A stretch of DNA of 63,714 nucleotides from Marinifilaceae bacterium (GTDB lineage Bacteria; Bacteroidota; Bacteroidia; Bacteroidales; Marinifilaceae): contig JAFGYE010000033.1 in NCBI GenBank assembly GCA_016936255.1, positions 1 to 63,714 on the forward strand. Direction: 5' to 3'. The notes under the pieces are model-generated. The model made no database searches. It worked only from the letters and a program-made list of their open reading frames with translations, and was not told the origin of the DNA. Position 1 is the stretch's first letter; every line of letters begins with the position of its first letter. Of the stretch, positions 44,665 through 53,424 are shown one piece after another. The position numbers were made by a program, and so were the translations under genes.

Positions 44665-46629
44665 TTAATTTATATTCGGCAGAAAGGAATACCTCTCTCC
44701 ATATTCCAGCATCTGCTCCATAAAATCCATTGGGTAGGAAATTGTAACATCAACAATTTTACCTTCTTTGTAAACCGGGTGGTAATCCGGATTAATAAAG
44801 CCGGCATAAGCAGCCAAATTCAGCTTTTCAAATCGTTCCTTCACTTCTTTGTGCAATTCGACATCAACTTTAACGGCATAATCTTCAACCAGACGTTTAC
44901 CAGCCTCAAAATCGCCTTCCGATTTTATTCGTTGTACTTCTTTCAATAAATCTCCGAATAGTATTCTCAGTTTTTGATAATCATTCACAACATAGTAAGT
45001 CTTCCCTGCTTCATGAATCTTCTCAATTACCTGCTCCTCTTCGCCTTTCTCATAAACCCATTTGGCAATTAACTGGCGGTTTCTCATGTGCGATTCCTCA
45101 ATTTCTTTCCCCAACTCAATTCTTGTCAGCTGAGTAATTAATCCATTACGGATGTATCCATCATATTCTGCCTTAGCAACCTCCAAGCTTGGCATCAATC
45201 CCAAGTCTACCATTTTAGGATCCATCATGTAATACAAGGCAAATAAATCAGCCCGGGCCTCTTCCAGTGTTGAATGGTAATTTTTTAATGCATCCATCCC
45301 CACACCAGGCAACAACTGTCCCGAACCATGACCAAGACATTCGTGCAAGTCGGTATGCAGGTTTCCTCCCAAATATCCATGCTCTTTCGCACGTACAACT
45401 TCCTCTTTACTATAGGCGAATTCATCAATCATTCCACTTTTTAAAGACGACTGATGATAGGCATGCGTAATATTATCTATCGTAACTGATTTACTTCCAT
45501 GTTCTTTACGAATCCATTCTGCATTTGGTAAATTAACCCCAATAGGCGTTGCCGGATGACAATCGCCTCCCAACATCGCGACGGTAATTACCTTTGCACT
45601 CACTCCTTTCACCTCTTTTTTCTTGAATCGTTCATCAATAGGAGAGTGATCTTCGAACCACTGTGCATTATCGGAAATAATCACAGCTCTTTTTGTAGCT
45701 TCAATATCTTTAAAATTCACGATAGATTCCCAGCTGGCTTTTATTGCCAAGGCATCGCCATACACTTCAATAAAACCATTCACTACATCAACATGAGCAT
45801 CCAGATCTTTTACCCACAAAATGGAATATTCGTCGAAGGTTTTTAAATCGCCGGTTTTATAAAACTCAACCAATTTCACCAACGATTCCCGTTGAAGTTC
45901 ACTATCTGCAACAGGAATTGCTTTCTCCAACCAAAACACGATTTTTTCGATGGCTTCGGAATACATTCCTCCAATCTTCCATATTTTTTCTATCAGCTCA
46001 CCATTTTCCTTCACCAATTTGGAATTCAAACCTGCAGAAACTGGTTTTTCCGGATCTCCCTTTTCCATTTTGGCATAAAAATCTTCCGCCTCCTTCTCAC
46101 AAACTCCCTCATAATAGTTATTTGCAGAATCCTTTATTAAATCCAGTTCAGGATTCAAAACCACCCGTTTTGCATCCACATCTTCATCGAACAAAACAGG
46201 AACCAATCTGGTCAGCAAACCAACAACATCTTCTCCCTCCAACAAAGGCAGCAATTCGTAATTTGTATTGCTCAAGAGTTCGCCAAAGTACTCTTCAGAG
46301 AATTCCGGCATAAACTTATCCATCGAGTAATGATGATGAATTCCGTTTGAGAACCATACTCTCTTGGTATAGACCAAAAAGCTTTTAAATTCATTCGATT
46401 CTCTGTCTCCATCGTACGATTTAGCAATCGCTTCCAAAGTACGGCGAATACTCAGGTTATTTTTATTGTTTTGATCGAACAGAATATCACGACCACAACG
46501 TGCGGCTTCCGCCAGATAATAAATCAATTCTTTCTGACCTAAGGTCAAATTTTCGAATCCAGGAACCTGGTATCTTAGTATTTTTATATCGGCAAACTGT
46601 TCGGTTTGATATTGGAATGTTTCACTCAT
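44665..46629 (-). CDS. dipeptidyl-peptidase III-like zinc peptidase (family M49)
   Basis: Metallopeptidase of 654 residues without signal peptide. The zinc motif HECLGH is at residues 429-434, the six-residue HExxGH form unique to M49, and the second metal-ligand motif EEARAD is at 456-461. Both catalytic Glu residues are present. M49 enzymes cut dipeptides from the N-terminus of short peptides. Genes of this kind in Bacteroides were often misnamed dihydrofolate reductase. It starts five bases after the stop of the 280-codon frame upstream, so the two are co-transcribed. Confidence 0.92.
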   Translation of the reverse strand: MSETFQYQTEQFADIKILRYQVPGFENLTLGQKELIYYLAEAARCGRDILFDQNNKNNLSIRRTLEAIAKSYDGDRESNEFKSFLVYTKRVWFSNGIHHHYSMDKFMPEFSEEYFGELLSNTNYELLPLLEGEDVVGLLTRLVPVLFDEDVDAKRVVLNPELDLIKDSANNYYEGVCEKEAEDFYAKMEKGDPEKPVSAGLNSKLVKENGELIEKIWKIGGMYSEAIEKIVFWLEKAIPVADSELQRESLVKLVEFYKTGDLKTFDEYSILWVKDLDAHVDVVNGFIEVYGDALAIKASWESIVNFKDIEATKRAVIISDNAQWFEDHSPIDERFKKKEVKGVSAKVITVAMLGGDCHPATPIGVNLPNAEWIRKEHGSKSVTIDNITHAYHQSSLKSGMIDEFAYSKEEVVRAKEHGYLGGNLHTDLHECLGHGSGQLLPGVGMDALKNYHSTLEEARADLFALYYMMDPKMVDLGLMPSLEVAKAEYDGYIRNGLITQLTRIELGKEIEESHMRNRQLIAKWVYEKGEEEQVIEKIHEAGKTYYVVNDYQKLRILFGDLLKEVQRIKSEGDFEAGKRLVEDYAVKVDVELHKEVKERFEKLNLAAYAGFINPDYHPVYKEGKIVDVTISYPMDFMEQMLEYGERYSFLPNIN

Positions 46630-46634
46630 TTCTC

Positions 46635-47444
46635 TTACTTATTTCTTACATCAACATTTTCAACTAATACCCATTTCCCTTTCTGATACTCGAGAGCATC
46701 GTATGAAAAATCGGGCCCGTAATATTCAAATTGATTCTGATAAATTGGCGATGACGGCGCCAAATGATCAAATACAATTTTCTTCTCCTTTTCATTGTAT
46801 TGAATAGTCATTCTGGCCTGTTTGGCATATTCAAAAATTATTCTGTTTAAAGTTTTTCCTTTCCAGATAATCACCGGCATACCAAAAACAGCTTGCCCTT
46901 TCTCATCAAAACTGAGCACTTCGATAAGCTTCTTGTTTGTTCGAAAATCATTTCCATCCCATCCAAACAAAAAATAAGAATTGCCTGTTTTTGCCTTGAA
47001 CGGAATAATTTGATAGTACAACGCACCCGGCCAGCCTTCTGCTTTATACTGATGAAACACATCAGCAACATGGTGCATATCTGTCAAAATATCCACCCGG
47101 ATAGATTTCTTTAACTTACTTTGAAGCAAAGCAAAATACCGATAAGTTCCGTCTCTCAAAACACAATTCCAATTGAAAATCCGAAATTTCTGATCAGGAG
47201 AAGTTAACTTCCCCATTTTAGATAATTCTGAAAAGGGATAATCAAAACTCTGTTCTTCAACCAACAAATCTGCAAACAATTTTTCAATTTTAGTGCTAAT
47301 ACTCAATTTCAAAGAATCAGTACCGGCCAAAACCAAACTTTCAAACTCAAATTTAATTTGTTGCTCCTTCTCCAATAAACTAATCTGTGAAAAAAGATTC
47401 GAAACCCCAAGTAAAAAAAGAAATAAAACCAGCAATTTTCTCAT
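46635..47444 (-). CDS. exported protein of unknown function, operon partner of the M49 peptidase
   Basis: I start this gene at the ATG at 47444, which gives the signal peptide MRKLLVLFLFLLGVSNLFS; the longer frame adds 11 charged residues in front. The mature protein of about 250 residues contains ordered strands (RIFNWNCVLRDGTYRYFALLQSK, YYQIIPFKAKTGNSYFLFGWDGND) but no motif that I recognise. It lies immediately before the M49 gene. The periplasmic location makes a direct complex with the peptidase unlikely. Confidence 0.75.
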   Translation of the reverse strand: MRKLLVLFLFLLGVSNLFSQISLLEKEQQIKFEFESLVLAGTDSLKLSISTKIEKLFADLLVEEQSFDYPFSELSKMGKLTSPDQKFRIFNWNCVLRDGTYRYFALLQSKLKKSIRVDILTDMHHVADVFHQYKAEGWPGALYYQIIPFKAKTGNSYFLFGWDGNDFRTNKKLIEVLSFDEKGQAVFGMPVIIWKGKTLNRIIFEYAKQARMTIQYNEKEKKIVFDHLAPSSPIYQNQFEYYGPDFSYDALEYQKGKWVLVENVDVRNK

Positions 47445-47489
47445 CAATCTATTTTTTTCATCTAATTCCTTAACCAATTCCGAGACTGA

Positions 47490-48683
47490 TTATTTTTCTA
47501 CTTTATCCATTGCCTGAATTAACAATTTAGAAGCATGATGAATTTCCTCATCAGTAATATTTAAAGGCGGTGCAATGCGAAAAGCACCTGGACAAAACAA
47601 GAAAGGATCCATAATAACTCCCAACTCATAAGCTTCTTTCATGATTGCAAGCATAATCTCCTGAGATTCTAAAATCACTGCAATAAAAAGTCCCAATTGC
47701 CGAAAGCCCTTCACCAAAGGATGATCTTTAAGAAGGCTCACAAAAAGTTCTCCTTTACGCTGAACGTCATCAATGATATGTTCCTCTAAAAGTACTTCCA
47801 GAGCAGCCTTAGCTGCTGCACAACAAACAGGATGTCCTCCAAAAGTGGTAATGTGACCCAGCATTGGATTGCTCTTGAATGAATCAAGTATCTTTTTATC
47901 TGATATAAAAGCTCCAATTGGCATTCCGCCTCCCATTGCCTTCGCCAGACAAAGAATATCGGGAACCACATCGAAATGCTCAAATGCAAAAAGTTTTCCT
48001 GTTCGGCCAAATCCCATTTGAACCTCATCGAAAATCAGTAAAGCGCCTTTTTCAGTACATTTTGCCCGTAAAATCTGAATAAATTCTTTGGATGGAACAA
48101 TCATTCCCCCTTCCGACTGGATGGGTTCCAAAATAACACAGGCTGTTTTATTGGTTATTTGGTTTAAATCCAAAATATTTCCGAATTCTATAATTCGAAT
48201 GTCCGGCAATAAGGGACGAAAGGCATTTTTCATTTCCTCGTCGCCCAATACACTTAAAGCTCCGTGAGTACTTCCGTGATATGCATTTTTAAAAGTAACA
48301 ATCTCAGATCTGCCAGTATATCTCTTGGCTAATTTTAAAGCTCCTTCATTGGCTTCACTCCCCGAATTCACAAAATATACAGAATTTAATTTTTTAGGTA
48401 AATTATCGGATAACAGCTTGGCCAATTGAACCTGAGGCGATTCGATAAATTCACCATACACCATTAAGTGCATATATTTATCAACCTGATCTTTAACGGC
48501 TTGCCTGACACGCGGATGCCCATGCCCAAGATTACTTACAGAAACGCCCGATACGAGATCCAAATATGGCTTTCCGTCCGGGCTGTACATATATATACCT
48601 TCTGCCCTCTCTATTTCCAATGCAATAGGAAAATCAGAGGTTGTAGCTACATGCTGCAGAAATAATTGTCGATTTGTAATCAT
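47490..48683 (-). CDS. class III aminotransferase (acetylornithine / ornithine aminotransferase-like)
   Basis: PLP enzyme of 397 residues. Family marks are VNSGSEANEGALKLAKRYTGR (phosphate binding), AYHGSTHGAL, IFDEVQMGFGRTGKLFAFEHF (Asp pairing with PLP) and the lysine in CLAKAMGGGMPIGAF. The length and motif set fit ArgD/RocD-like enzymes. No arginine biosynthesis genes are nearby, so the substrate could be ornithine, acetylornithine or another omega-amino acid. The N-terminus has an odd YMYSPDGKPYLDLVSGVSV strand typical of the class. Confidence 0.9.
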   Translation of the reverse strand: MITNRQLFLQHVATTSDFPIALEIERAEGIYMYSPDGKPYLDLVSGVSVSNLGHGHPRVRQAVKDQVDKYMHLMVYGEFIESPQVQLAKLLSDNLPKKLNSVYFVNSGSEANEGALKLAKRYTGRSEIVTFKNAYHGSTHGALSVLGDEEMKNAFRPLLPDIRIIEFGNILDLNQITNKTACVILEPIQSEGGMIVPSKEFIQILRAKCTEKGALLIFDEVQMGFGRTGKLFAFEHFDVVPDILCLAKAMGGGMPIGAFISDKKILDSFKSNPMLGHITTFGGHPVCCAAAKAALEVLLEEHIIDDVQRKGELFVSLLKDHPLVKGFRQLGLFIAVILESQEIMLAIMKEAYELGVIMDPFLFCPGAFRIAPPLNITDEEIHHASKLLIQAMDKVEK

Positions 48684-48737
48684 AAACAGAATTTTTATTT
48701 AAATACAAAATTCAATAAAAATCCTGCCATAAAAAAA

Positions 48738-49445
48738 CTATCGTGTCATTAAATTGATATCTCCTAATAATTTATCACGATATGATTTTCCAATAGGAAT
48801 TGCTTTTGACCCACCTTCAGTTTCAATCACAACTGAATTATCTTCAATCACTCCAATTTTACTCAAATTAACGATATATGAACGGTGGATTCTCGAAAAA
48901 CGGGTAGAAGGCATTTTTTCTTCGATGGCCTTCATGGTAAAATGTATTGTATATTTTTCATGATAAGAATTCACAACCACATAATTTTCAAGAGCTTCAA
49001 TCCACAATATATCATCGTAATTCAAACGAACCAATGCCGAATTACTTTTTATAAAAATCTCGTTCTTATCCTGCATAAAACCTTCGCTGTTTTTATAGCG
49101 ACGATTTGCCTTACTAACCGCTTTAAAAAACCGACTGTAACTAATAGGCTTTAAAAGGTAATCTGTAACGTCATACTCAAAAGCTTCAAGAGCATATTGT
49201 TCTTTTGAAGAGATAATGATAATTTGTGGTGTTGTACTTAAGCTATTTAAGAATTCCATGCCACTCATTTCAGGCATTTCAATATCTAAAAATATCAAAT
49301 CAACAGGTTCGTTTTTTTTGATATTATTTATAGCTTCAATTGCACTTGGATAAGATGCTCCAAATGATAGAAAATCTGTTCTTTCAATATAACTTTCAAC
49401 AACTTTTCTCGAAAGTTTATCATCGTCAATTACAACACAATTCAT
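48738..49445 (-). CDS. LytTR-family response regulator
   Basis: Two-domain regulator of 235 residues. The receiver domain has the acidic pair DDD (7-9), phosphorylation site Asp54 in FLDIEMPEMSG, and the conserved Lys in LLKPISYSRF. The C-terminal LytTR DNA-binding domain spans about 130-232 (IWIEALENYVVV, then RIHRSYIVNLSKI). Family members bind direct repeats of about 9-10 bp. No histidine kinase gene is adjacent, so its partner is elsewhere. Confidence 0.93.
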   Translation of the reverse strand: MNCVVIDDDKLSRKVVESYIERTDFLSFGASYPSAIEAINNIKKNEPVDLIFLDIEMPEMSGMEFLNSLSTTPQIIIISSKEQYALEAFEYDVTDYLLKPISYSRFFKAVSKANRRYKNSEGFMQDKNEIFIKSNSALVRLNYDDILWIEALENYVVVNSYHEKYTIHFTMKAIEEKMPSTRFSRIHRSYIVNLSKIGVIEDNSVVIETEGGSKAIPIGKSYRDKLLGDINLMTR

Positions 49446-49609
49446 ATAGTGGTAGTTAATTTTTATTCATAAATAGGTAAATAAATCATATTTATCTACG
49501 TCAAGGTAGTTTTTATCAAAAATAACAATCTTTTTACCATTTCCGAAATATTTAACCAAAATATTCCAGTTCATAAGATTTAACCTAATATAATTTCTTT
49601 AAATTGGTT

Positions 49610-50296
49610 TTACGACTGCTTCTTTTTAAGAAATTTATCGAGAAGCTCATCTCCCGATCTTACAGATCTTAACAACCAATCTAATTTTAACTTTAGCTTT
49701 TCATCCTCAGACAATTGCCAGTCAATATCCGATCGTCGGAGCTCTGTAGTAAGATGATTTAAAACTATGGCTGCGGAAACCGAAATATTTAAACTTTCGG
49801 TAAAACCATACATTGGAATTTTCACAAATTCATCAGCATTATCCATTACTTCATCCGATAAACCCGTCAGCTCCGTTCCAAAAAAAAATGCCGCTTTCCC
49901 CTTAGTCAAATCAAAATCGGGTAAAAGAATATCATTCGAATGAGGACTGGTTGCAATGATTCTATATCCCTGATTTTTTAATTTTGAAATTGTACTTAAG
50001 GTATTTCTTTCTTCTTTATTGTATTTGTGCAAATCCATCCACTTTGATGCTCCCATGACAACATCAGGATTCAAATGGTATTCATTGTAATTTTCAATAA
50101 CATGCAAATCCTGAATACCAAAACAATCGCACGAACGAATTACTGCACTGGCATTTTGTGCTTGAAAAATATCTTCCAAAACCAAGGTTATATATCTTGT
50201 TCTGTTTTCGATATTTTTATCTAATAATCCGATACGATTTTCACTGGTAAAACCTTCTAAAAAATGAATCGCTTCCTGCAATAATTTCTTCTCCAT
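49610..50296 (-). CDS. TrmH-family (SpoU) RNA 2'-O-methyltransferase
   Basis: SPOUT-fold methyltransferase of 228 residues. The three motifs are present: motif 1 around RYITLVLEDIFQAQNASAVIRSCD, motif 2 FFFGTELTGLSDEV and motif 3 IPMYGFTESLNISVSAAIVL, which forms the trefoil knot binding S-adenosylmethionine. The size and the C-terminal extension fit TrmH, which methylates the ribose of G18 in tRNA. It is monocistronic, between LytTR and HU. Confidence 0.92.
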   Translation of the reverse strand: MEKKLLQEAIHFLEGFTSENRIGLLDKNIENRTRYITLVLEDIFQAQNASAVIRSCDCFGIQDLHVIENYNEYHLNPDVVMGASKWMDLHKYNKEERNTLSTISKLKNQGYRIIATSPHSNDILLPDFDLTKGKAAFFFGTELTGLSDEVMDNADEFVKIPMYGFTESLNISVSAAIVLNHLTTELRRSDIDWQLSEDEKLKLKLDWLLRSVRSGDELLDKFLKKKQS

Positions 50297-50314
50297 TCAT
50301 TAAAAATTAGGAAT

Positions 50315-50345
50315 AAAAAAAAGGAGGTATTATTAATACACCCCC
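50315..50345 (-). terminator. terminator of the HU gene
   Basis: On the minus strand an imperfect hairpin (GTATT / AATAC core with G/C flanks) is followed by eight T (50315-50322), 25 bases past the HU stop. Confidence 0.6.
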
Positions 50346-50371
50346 TCTAACATCTTGTTGACAACAATTAT

Positions 50372-50644
50372 CTATTGTACAGAGTCTGCTAATTCAGAAC
50401 CGGCCTTAAATTTGATAACTTTTTTTGCTGGAATATTGATTGGTTTACCAGTTTGAGGATTTCTACCAGTTCTAGCATCACGCTTAGAAACAGAAAATGA
50501 ACCAAATCCTACAAGTGCTACTCTATCATCACTTTTTAATGCTTCAGTAGTAGTTTCAATGAAAGCATCTAATGCTTTTTTAGAATCAGCTTTAGTCAAA
50601 CCAGCTTTGTTTGCAATTGCATCAATTAATTGAGCTTTGTTCAT
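50372..50644 (-). CDS. HU family DNA-binding protein
   Basis: Histone-like protein of 90 residues, exactly the usual length. It begins [21 protein letters not shown] and carries the DNA-binding arm signature [25 protein letters not shown] with the Pro used to bend DNA. It dimerises and coats or bends the nucleoid. It has a near-perfect promoter (50696-50726) and its own terminator, which fits a highly expressed single gene. Confidence 0.97.
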   Translation of the reverse strand: MNKAQLIDAIANKAGLTKADSKKALDAFIETTTEALKSDDRVALVGFGSFSVSKRDARTGRNPQTGKPINIPAKKVIKFKAGSELADSVQ

Positions 50645-50695
50645 AACTTTATAAAATTTTAGGGTTAAAAATTGCTTTAAATTTGAATCATATAC

Positions 50696-50726
50696 AAATA
50701 TAAAGGATTTCTGATGGTTTGCAAAT
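50696..50726 (-). promoter_or_regulatory. strong promoter of the HU gene
   Basis: On the minus strand: TTTG (50726-50723), a 19-base spacer, then perfect TATATTTG (50703-50696). This is the best match to the Bacteroidota housekeeping sigma consensus in the window. Confidence 0.88.
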
Positions 50727-51075
50727 TTCCGATAAGAAAAAATAAGAAATTTAACCTTTCAAAGATCGAAACATAATAAAACCATAAATTTTTATGCTAT
50801 TCCCTATAAACAATAAAGAGCAGAATCTGAATTAAATCATAACTCTATTTAAAGATGTTTCTTATTTAACTGATTTACGAAATGCTTTATTCGCCTACAT
50901 TTAATATGACAAGCCCATACTGAACCTAAACCCCAATATCACACACGCGCAAACAGTTGACATTCAGCATTATAGTGAAAACAATCAACATACAAAACAA
51001 TCATCACGATCTCAAGGCTATGCCGTTTAAATGCATTACTCAATGATATACATCATTATGAGATGATTAGTAACA
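50727..51075. other. gene-free spacer, nothing recognised
   Basis: AT-rich sequence between the HU promoter and the thr operon terminator. I found no open frame, tRNA, strong hairpin or repeat worth naming. Confidence 0.5.
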
Positions 51076-51104
51076 AAAGGCTGTCACAAATAATGACAGC
51101 CTTT
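51076..51104 (-). terminator. intrinsic terminator of the thr operon
   Basis: Perfect 11-bp stem AAAGGCTGTCA / TGACAGCCTTT with a 7-base loop just past the thrC stop, followed by a short T run on the minus strand. Confidence 0.8.
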
Positions 51105-51113
51105 CGAAGTATT

Positions 51114-52409
51114 CTATTTAAGTAAAAGGAAGCTTTTAAAATCTGAAAAATTCTTACTTATTAAAATACTCTTTTTTTCTTTTCCCAAACACTCCTGAAG
51201 ATAGTCCGGAACTTTTATTTCAGTATTAAGTACCTTTTCAACTGTATCCTTAAATTTTGCCGGATGAGCTGTTTCCAAAAAAACACCTACCTCACTCTTC
51301 GTATTTAAGTATCTTTTCAAACCCAAGTATCCAACGGCACCATGTGGATCAAGAATGTATTTATTCCTGCTATACAGGTCTGCTATTGCCTCTTGAGTTT
51401 CCTCATCCGAAAACCAAGCTCCTTTTATATCTTTAGTAATGTCTGCATGATTCTCCTGATACAACTCCATCATGCGCGCAAAATTACTGGGAGCACCTAC
51501 ATCCATTGCGTTTGAAATAGTTTGAACAGACGCTTTTGGCTCATATTTCCCAGAATTCAAATAGTCTGGCACAACCTTATTTATATTTGCCGATGCAATA
51601 AATGAATCAATCGGCAATCCCATCTGTTTTGCCAGCAATCCTCCTGTAAGATTTCCATAATTTCCGCTAGGGACTGAAAATACAACTTTTTTACTGGTTG
51701 GCTGCAATTGTGCCCAAGCATGGAAATAATAGAAACTTTGTGGCAACAAGCGAGCAATATTTATAGAATTTGCAGAAGTCAAATTCAATTCCATATTTAA
51801 ATCATCATCCCCAAAAGCCGTTTTCACCAATGCCTGACAATCATCAAAAGTACCATCCACCTCAAGAGCTGTAATATTTTGCCCCATAGTGGTTAATTGC
51901 TGCTCTTGAATCTTACTTACCTTACCTGCAGGATATAATATAATTACCTTTACTCCCTCAACACCTAAAAAGCCATTGGCAACTGCACTTCCCGTATCTC
52001 CTGAGGTCGCAACTAAAATTGTTACTTCTTTCTGATTCTGTTTGGCAAAGGCACTCAGACATCGTGACATAAATCTGGCACCTACATCTTTAAATGCACA
52101 GGTTGGCCCATGAAACAGCTCTAAAGTGTTAATGCCATCTTCTATAGCCACCACAGGAATCTTAAAATTGAGTACCTCTTCGGTAATTTTCTTCAAATCC
52201 GAATCCGAAATGTCGTCACCCACAAAATGCTTGGCCACTTCATATCCTATTTCGGGCAAACTTAATTCTGTCAAACGTTGAAAAAATTCATCATTCAGCT
52301 TTGGTATTGAAACCGGAAAAAACAATCCATTATCCGGCGCAAGTCCTTTTATTACAGCTTCCTTAAAGCTATAACGTATATCTTTATTATTTGTACTAAA
52401 GTATTTCAC
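51114..52409 (-). CDS. thrC: threonine synthase
   Basis: PLP enzyme of 431 residues that turns O-phosphohomoserine into threonine. The cofactor lysine is in FHGPTCAFKDVGARFM, and the phosphate-binding region is VATSGDTGSAVANGF. Both are intact. It starts with GTG, 63 bases after thrB, and is the last gene of the operon. The shorter ThrC form, as in E. coli, fits its length. Confidence 0.95.
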   Translation of the reverse strand: MKYFSTNNKDIRYSFKEAVIKGLAPDNGLFFPVSIPKLNDEFFQRLTELSLPEIGYEVAKHFVGDDISDSDLKKITEEVLNFKIPVVAIEDGINTLELFHGPTCAFKDVGARFMSRCLSAFAKQNQKEVTILVATSGDTGSAVANGFLGVEGVKVIILYPAGKVSKIQEQQLTTMGQNITALEVDGTFDDCQALVKTAFGDDDLNMELNLTSANSINIARLLPQSFYYFHAWAQLQPTSKKVVFSVPSGNYGNLTGGLLAKQMGLPIDSFIASANINKVVPDYLNSGKYEPKASVQTISNAMDVGAPSNFARMMELYQENHADITKDIKGAWFSDEETQEAIADLYSRNKYILDPHGAVGYLGLKRYLNTKSEVGVFLETAHPAKFKDTVEKVLNTEIKVPDYLQECLGKEKKSILISKNFSDFKSFLLLK

Positions 52410-52472
52410 AAGTCTATCCTTTCTTCAAATTCCTGAATCAAAATCTATTCGATTTCTTAATTTATCACACTT

Positions 52473-53399
52473 TTACAGAATTTTCACTCCACCTTCACTA
52501 ACTTTGGAAACATAAATTCTGTAATCCAAATTGGTACGTTCGTATACTGTATCCATTGCGGCCGCAATAACATCAGCAGATTCCTTTCCATTTGCCAATG
52601 CGAATACAGATGGTCCCGATCCGGAAATACTGCAGCCCAATGCTCCGGCTTCCATAACAGACAGTTTCAATTCATCAAATTCAGGAATCAAAACTTTCCT
52701 TTGAGGCTCTACAATATGATCTTCAAGAGAACGTCCGATCAAATCATAATTGGAAGTATAAAGTCCGGCCATTAGGCCTGCCACATTTCCCCACTGACGA
52801 ATTGCCTTTTTCAGAGAAATTTGAGGAGACAATATTTCTCTCGCTTCTTTGGTCTTGATTTCAATTTGCGGATGAATAACGGCGCACCACAAATCTACTG
52901 GCGGCTCAATATGAATCACATCCAAAGGATTGTATCCCCGAATCAGACAAAAACCGCCTAGTGTTGCAGGAGCAACATTATCGGCATGAACATCACCCGA
53001 AGCAACTTCTTCACCTTTCATTGCAAAATCAACCAACTGCATTCTTGTATAGGGTTTGCCTAATAATTCATTTACTGCAACAACCGCACCTGCAGCACTT
53101 GCCGCACTAGATCCGATTCCACTGCCAGGCTTGATATTTTTAATGATCTCAACATCAAAACCCTGATTGCTTTCCAAATCATCCAATAAAGCCTGAATGG
53201 CTACACCTGCAACATTTTTCTTTGGATCTGTAGGAAGATCCTCATAATCCTTCACCGATTGTATAATGATTTTATTCTGATCATTTTTGGTAATAATCAT
53301 TTCATCACCCACCCCATCGATGGCAAATCCCAATATATCAAACCCACAACCAACGTTGGAAACGCTGCCCGGAGCAAAAACTTTCACACTATCTGACAT
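52473..53399 (-). CDS. thrB: homoserine kinase
   Basis: GHMP-family kinase of about 308 residues. The ATP-binding motif is PGSGIGSSAASAAG. The N-terminal KVFAPGSVSNVGCGFDILG and the C-terminal SGSGPSVFAL are also conserved. I start it at the ATG at 53399 because the frame's first codon at 53408 is TTG. It phosphorylates homoserine for ThrC. The gap to thrA is about 25 bases, so the two are translated from one mRNA. Confidence 0.95.
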   Translation of the reverse strand: MSDSVKVFAPGSVSNVGCGFDILGFAIDGVGDEMIITKNDQNKIIIQSVKDYEDLPTDPKKNVAGVAIQALLDDLESNQGFDVEIIKNIKPGSGIGSSAASAAGAVVAVNELLGKPYTRMQLVDFAMKGEEVASGDVHADNVAPATLGGFCLIRGYNPLDVIHIEPPVDLWCAVIHPQIEIKTKEAREILSPQISLKKAIRQWGNVAGLMAGLYTSNYDLIGRSLEDHIVEPQRKVLIPEFDELKLSVMEAGALGCSISGSGPSVFALANGKESADVIAAAMDTVYERTNLDYRIYVSKVSEGGVKIL

Positions 53400-53424
53400 G
53401 TTATTCAATTTTCTTTGTTGGTAA

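Noticed and set aside
44665-46629. Dihydrofolate reductase annotation often given to this family in Bacteroides
   Set aside because: The HECLGH and EEARAD motifs identify a zinc peptidase of family M49.
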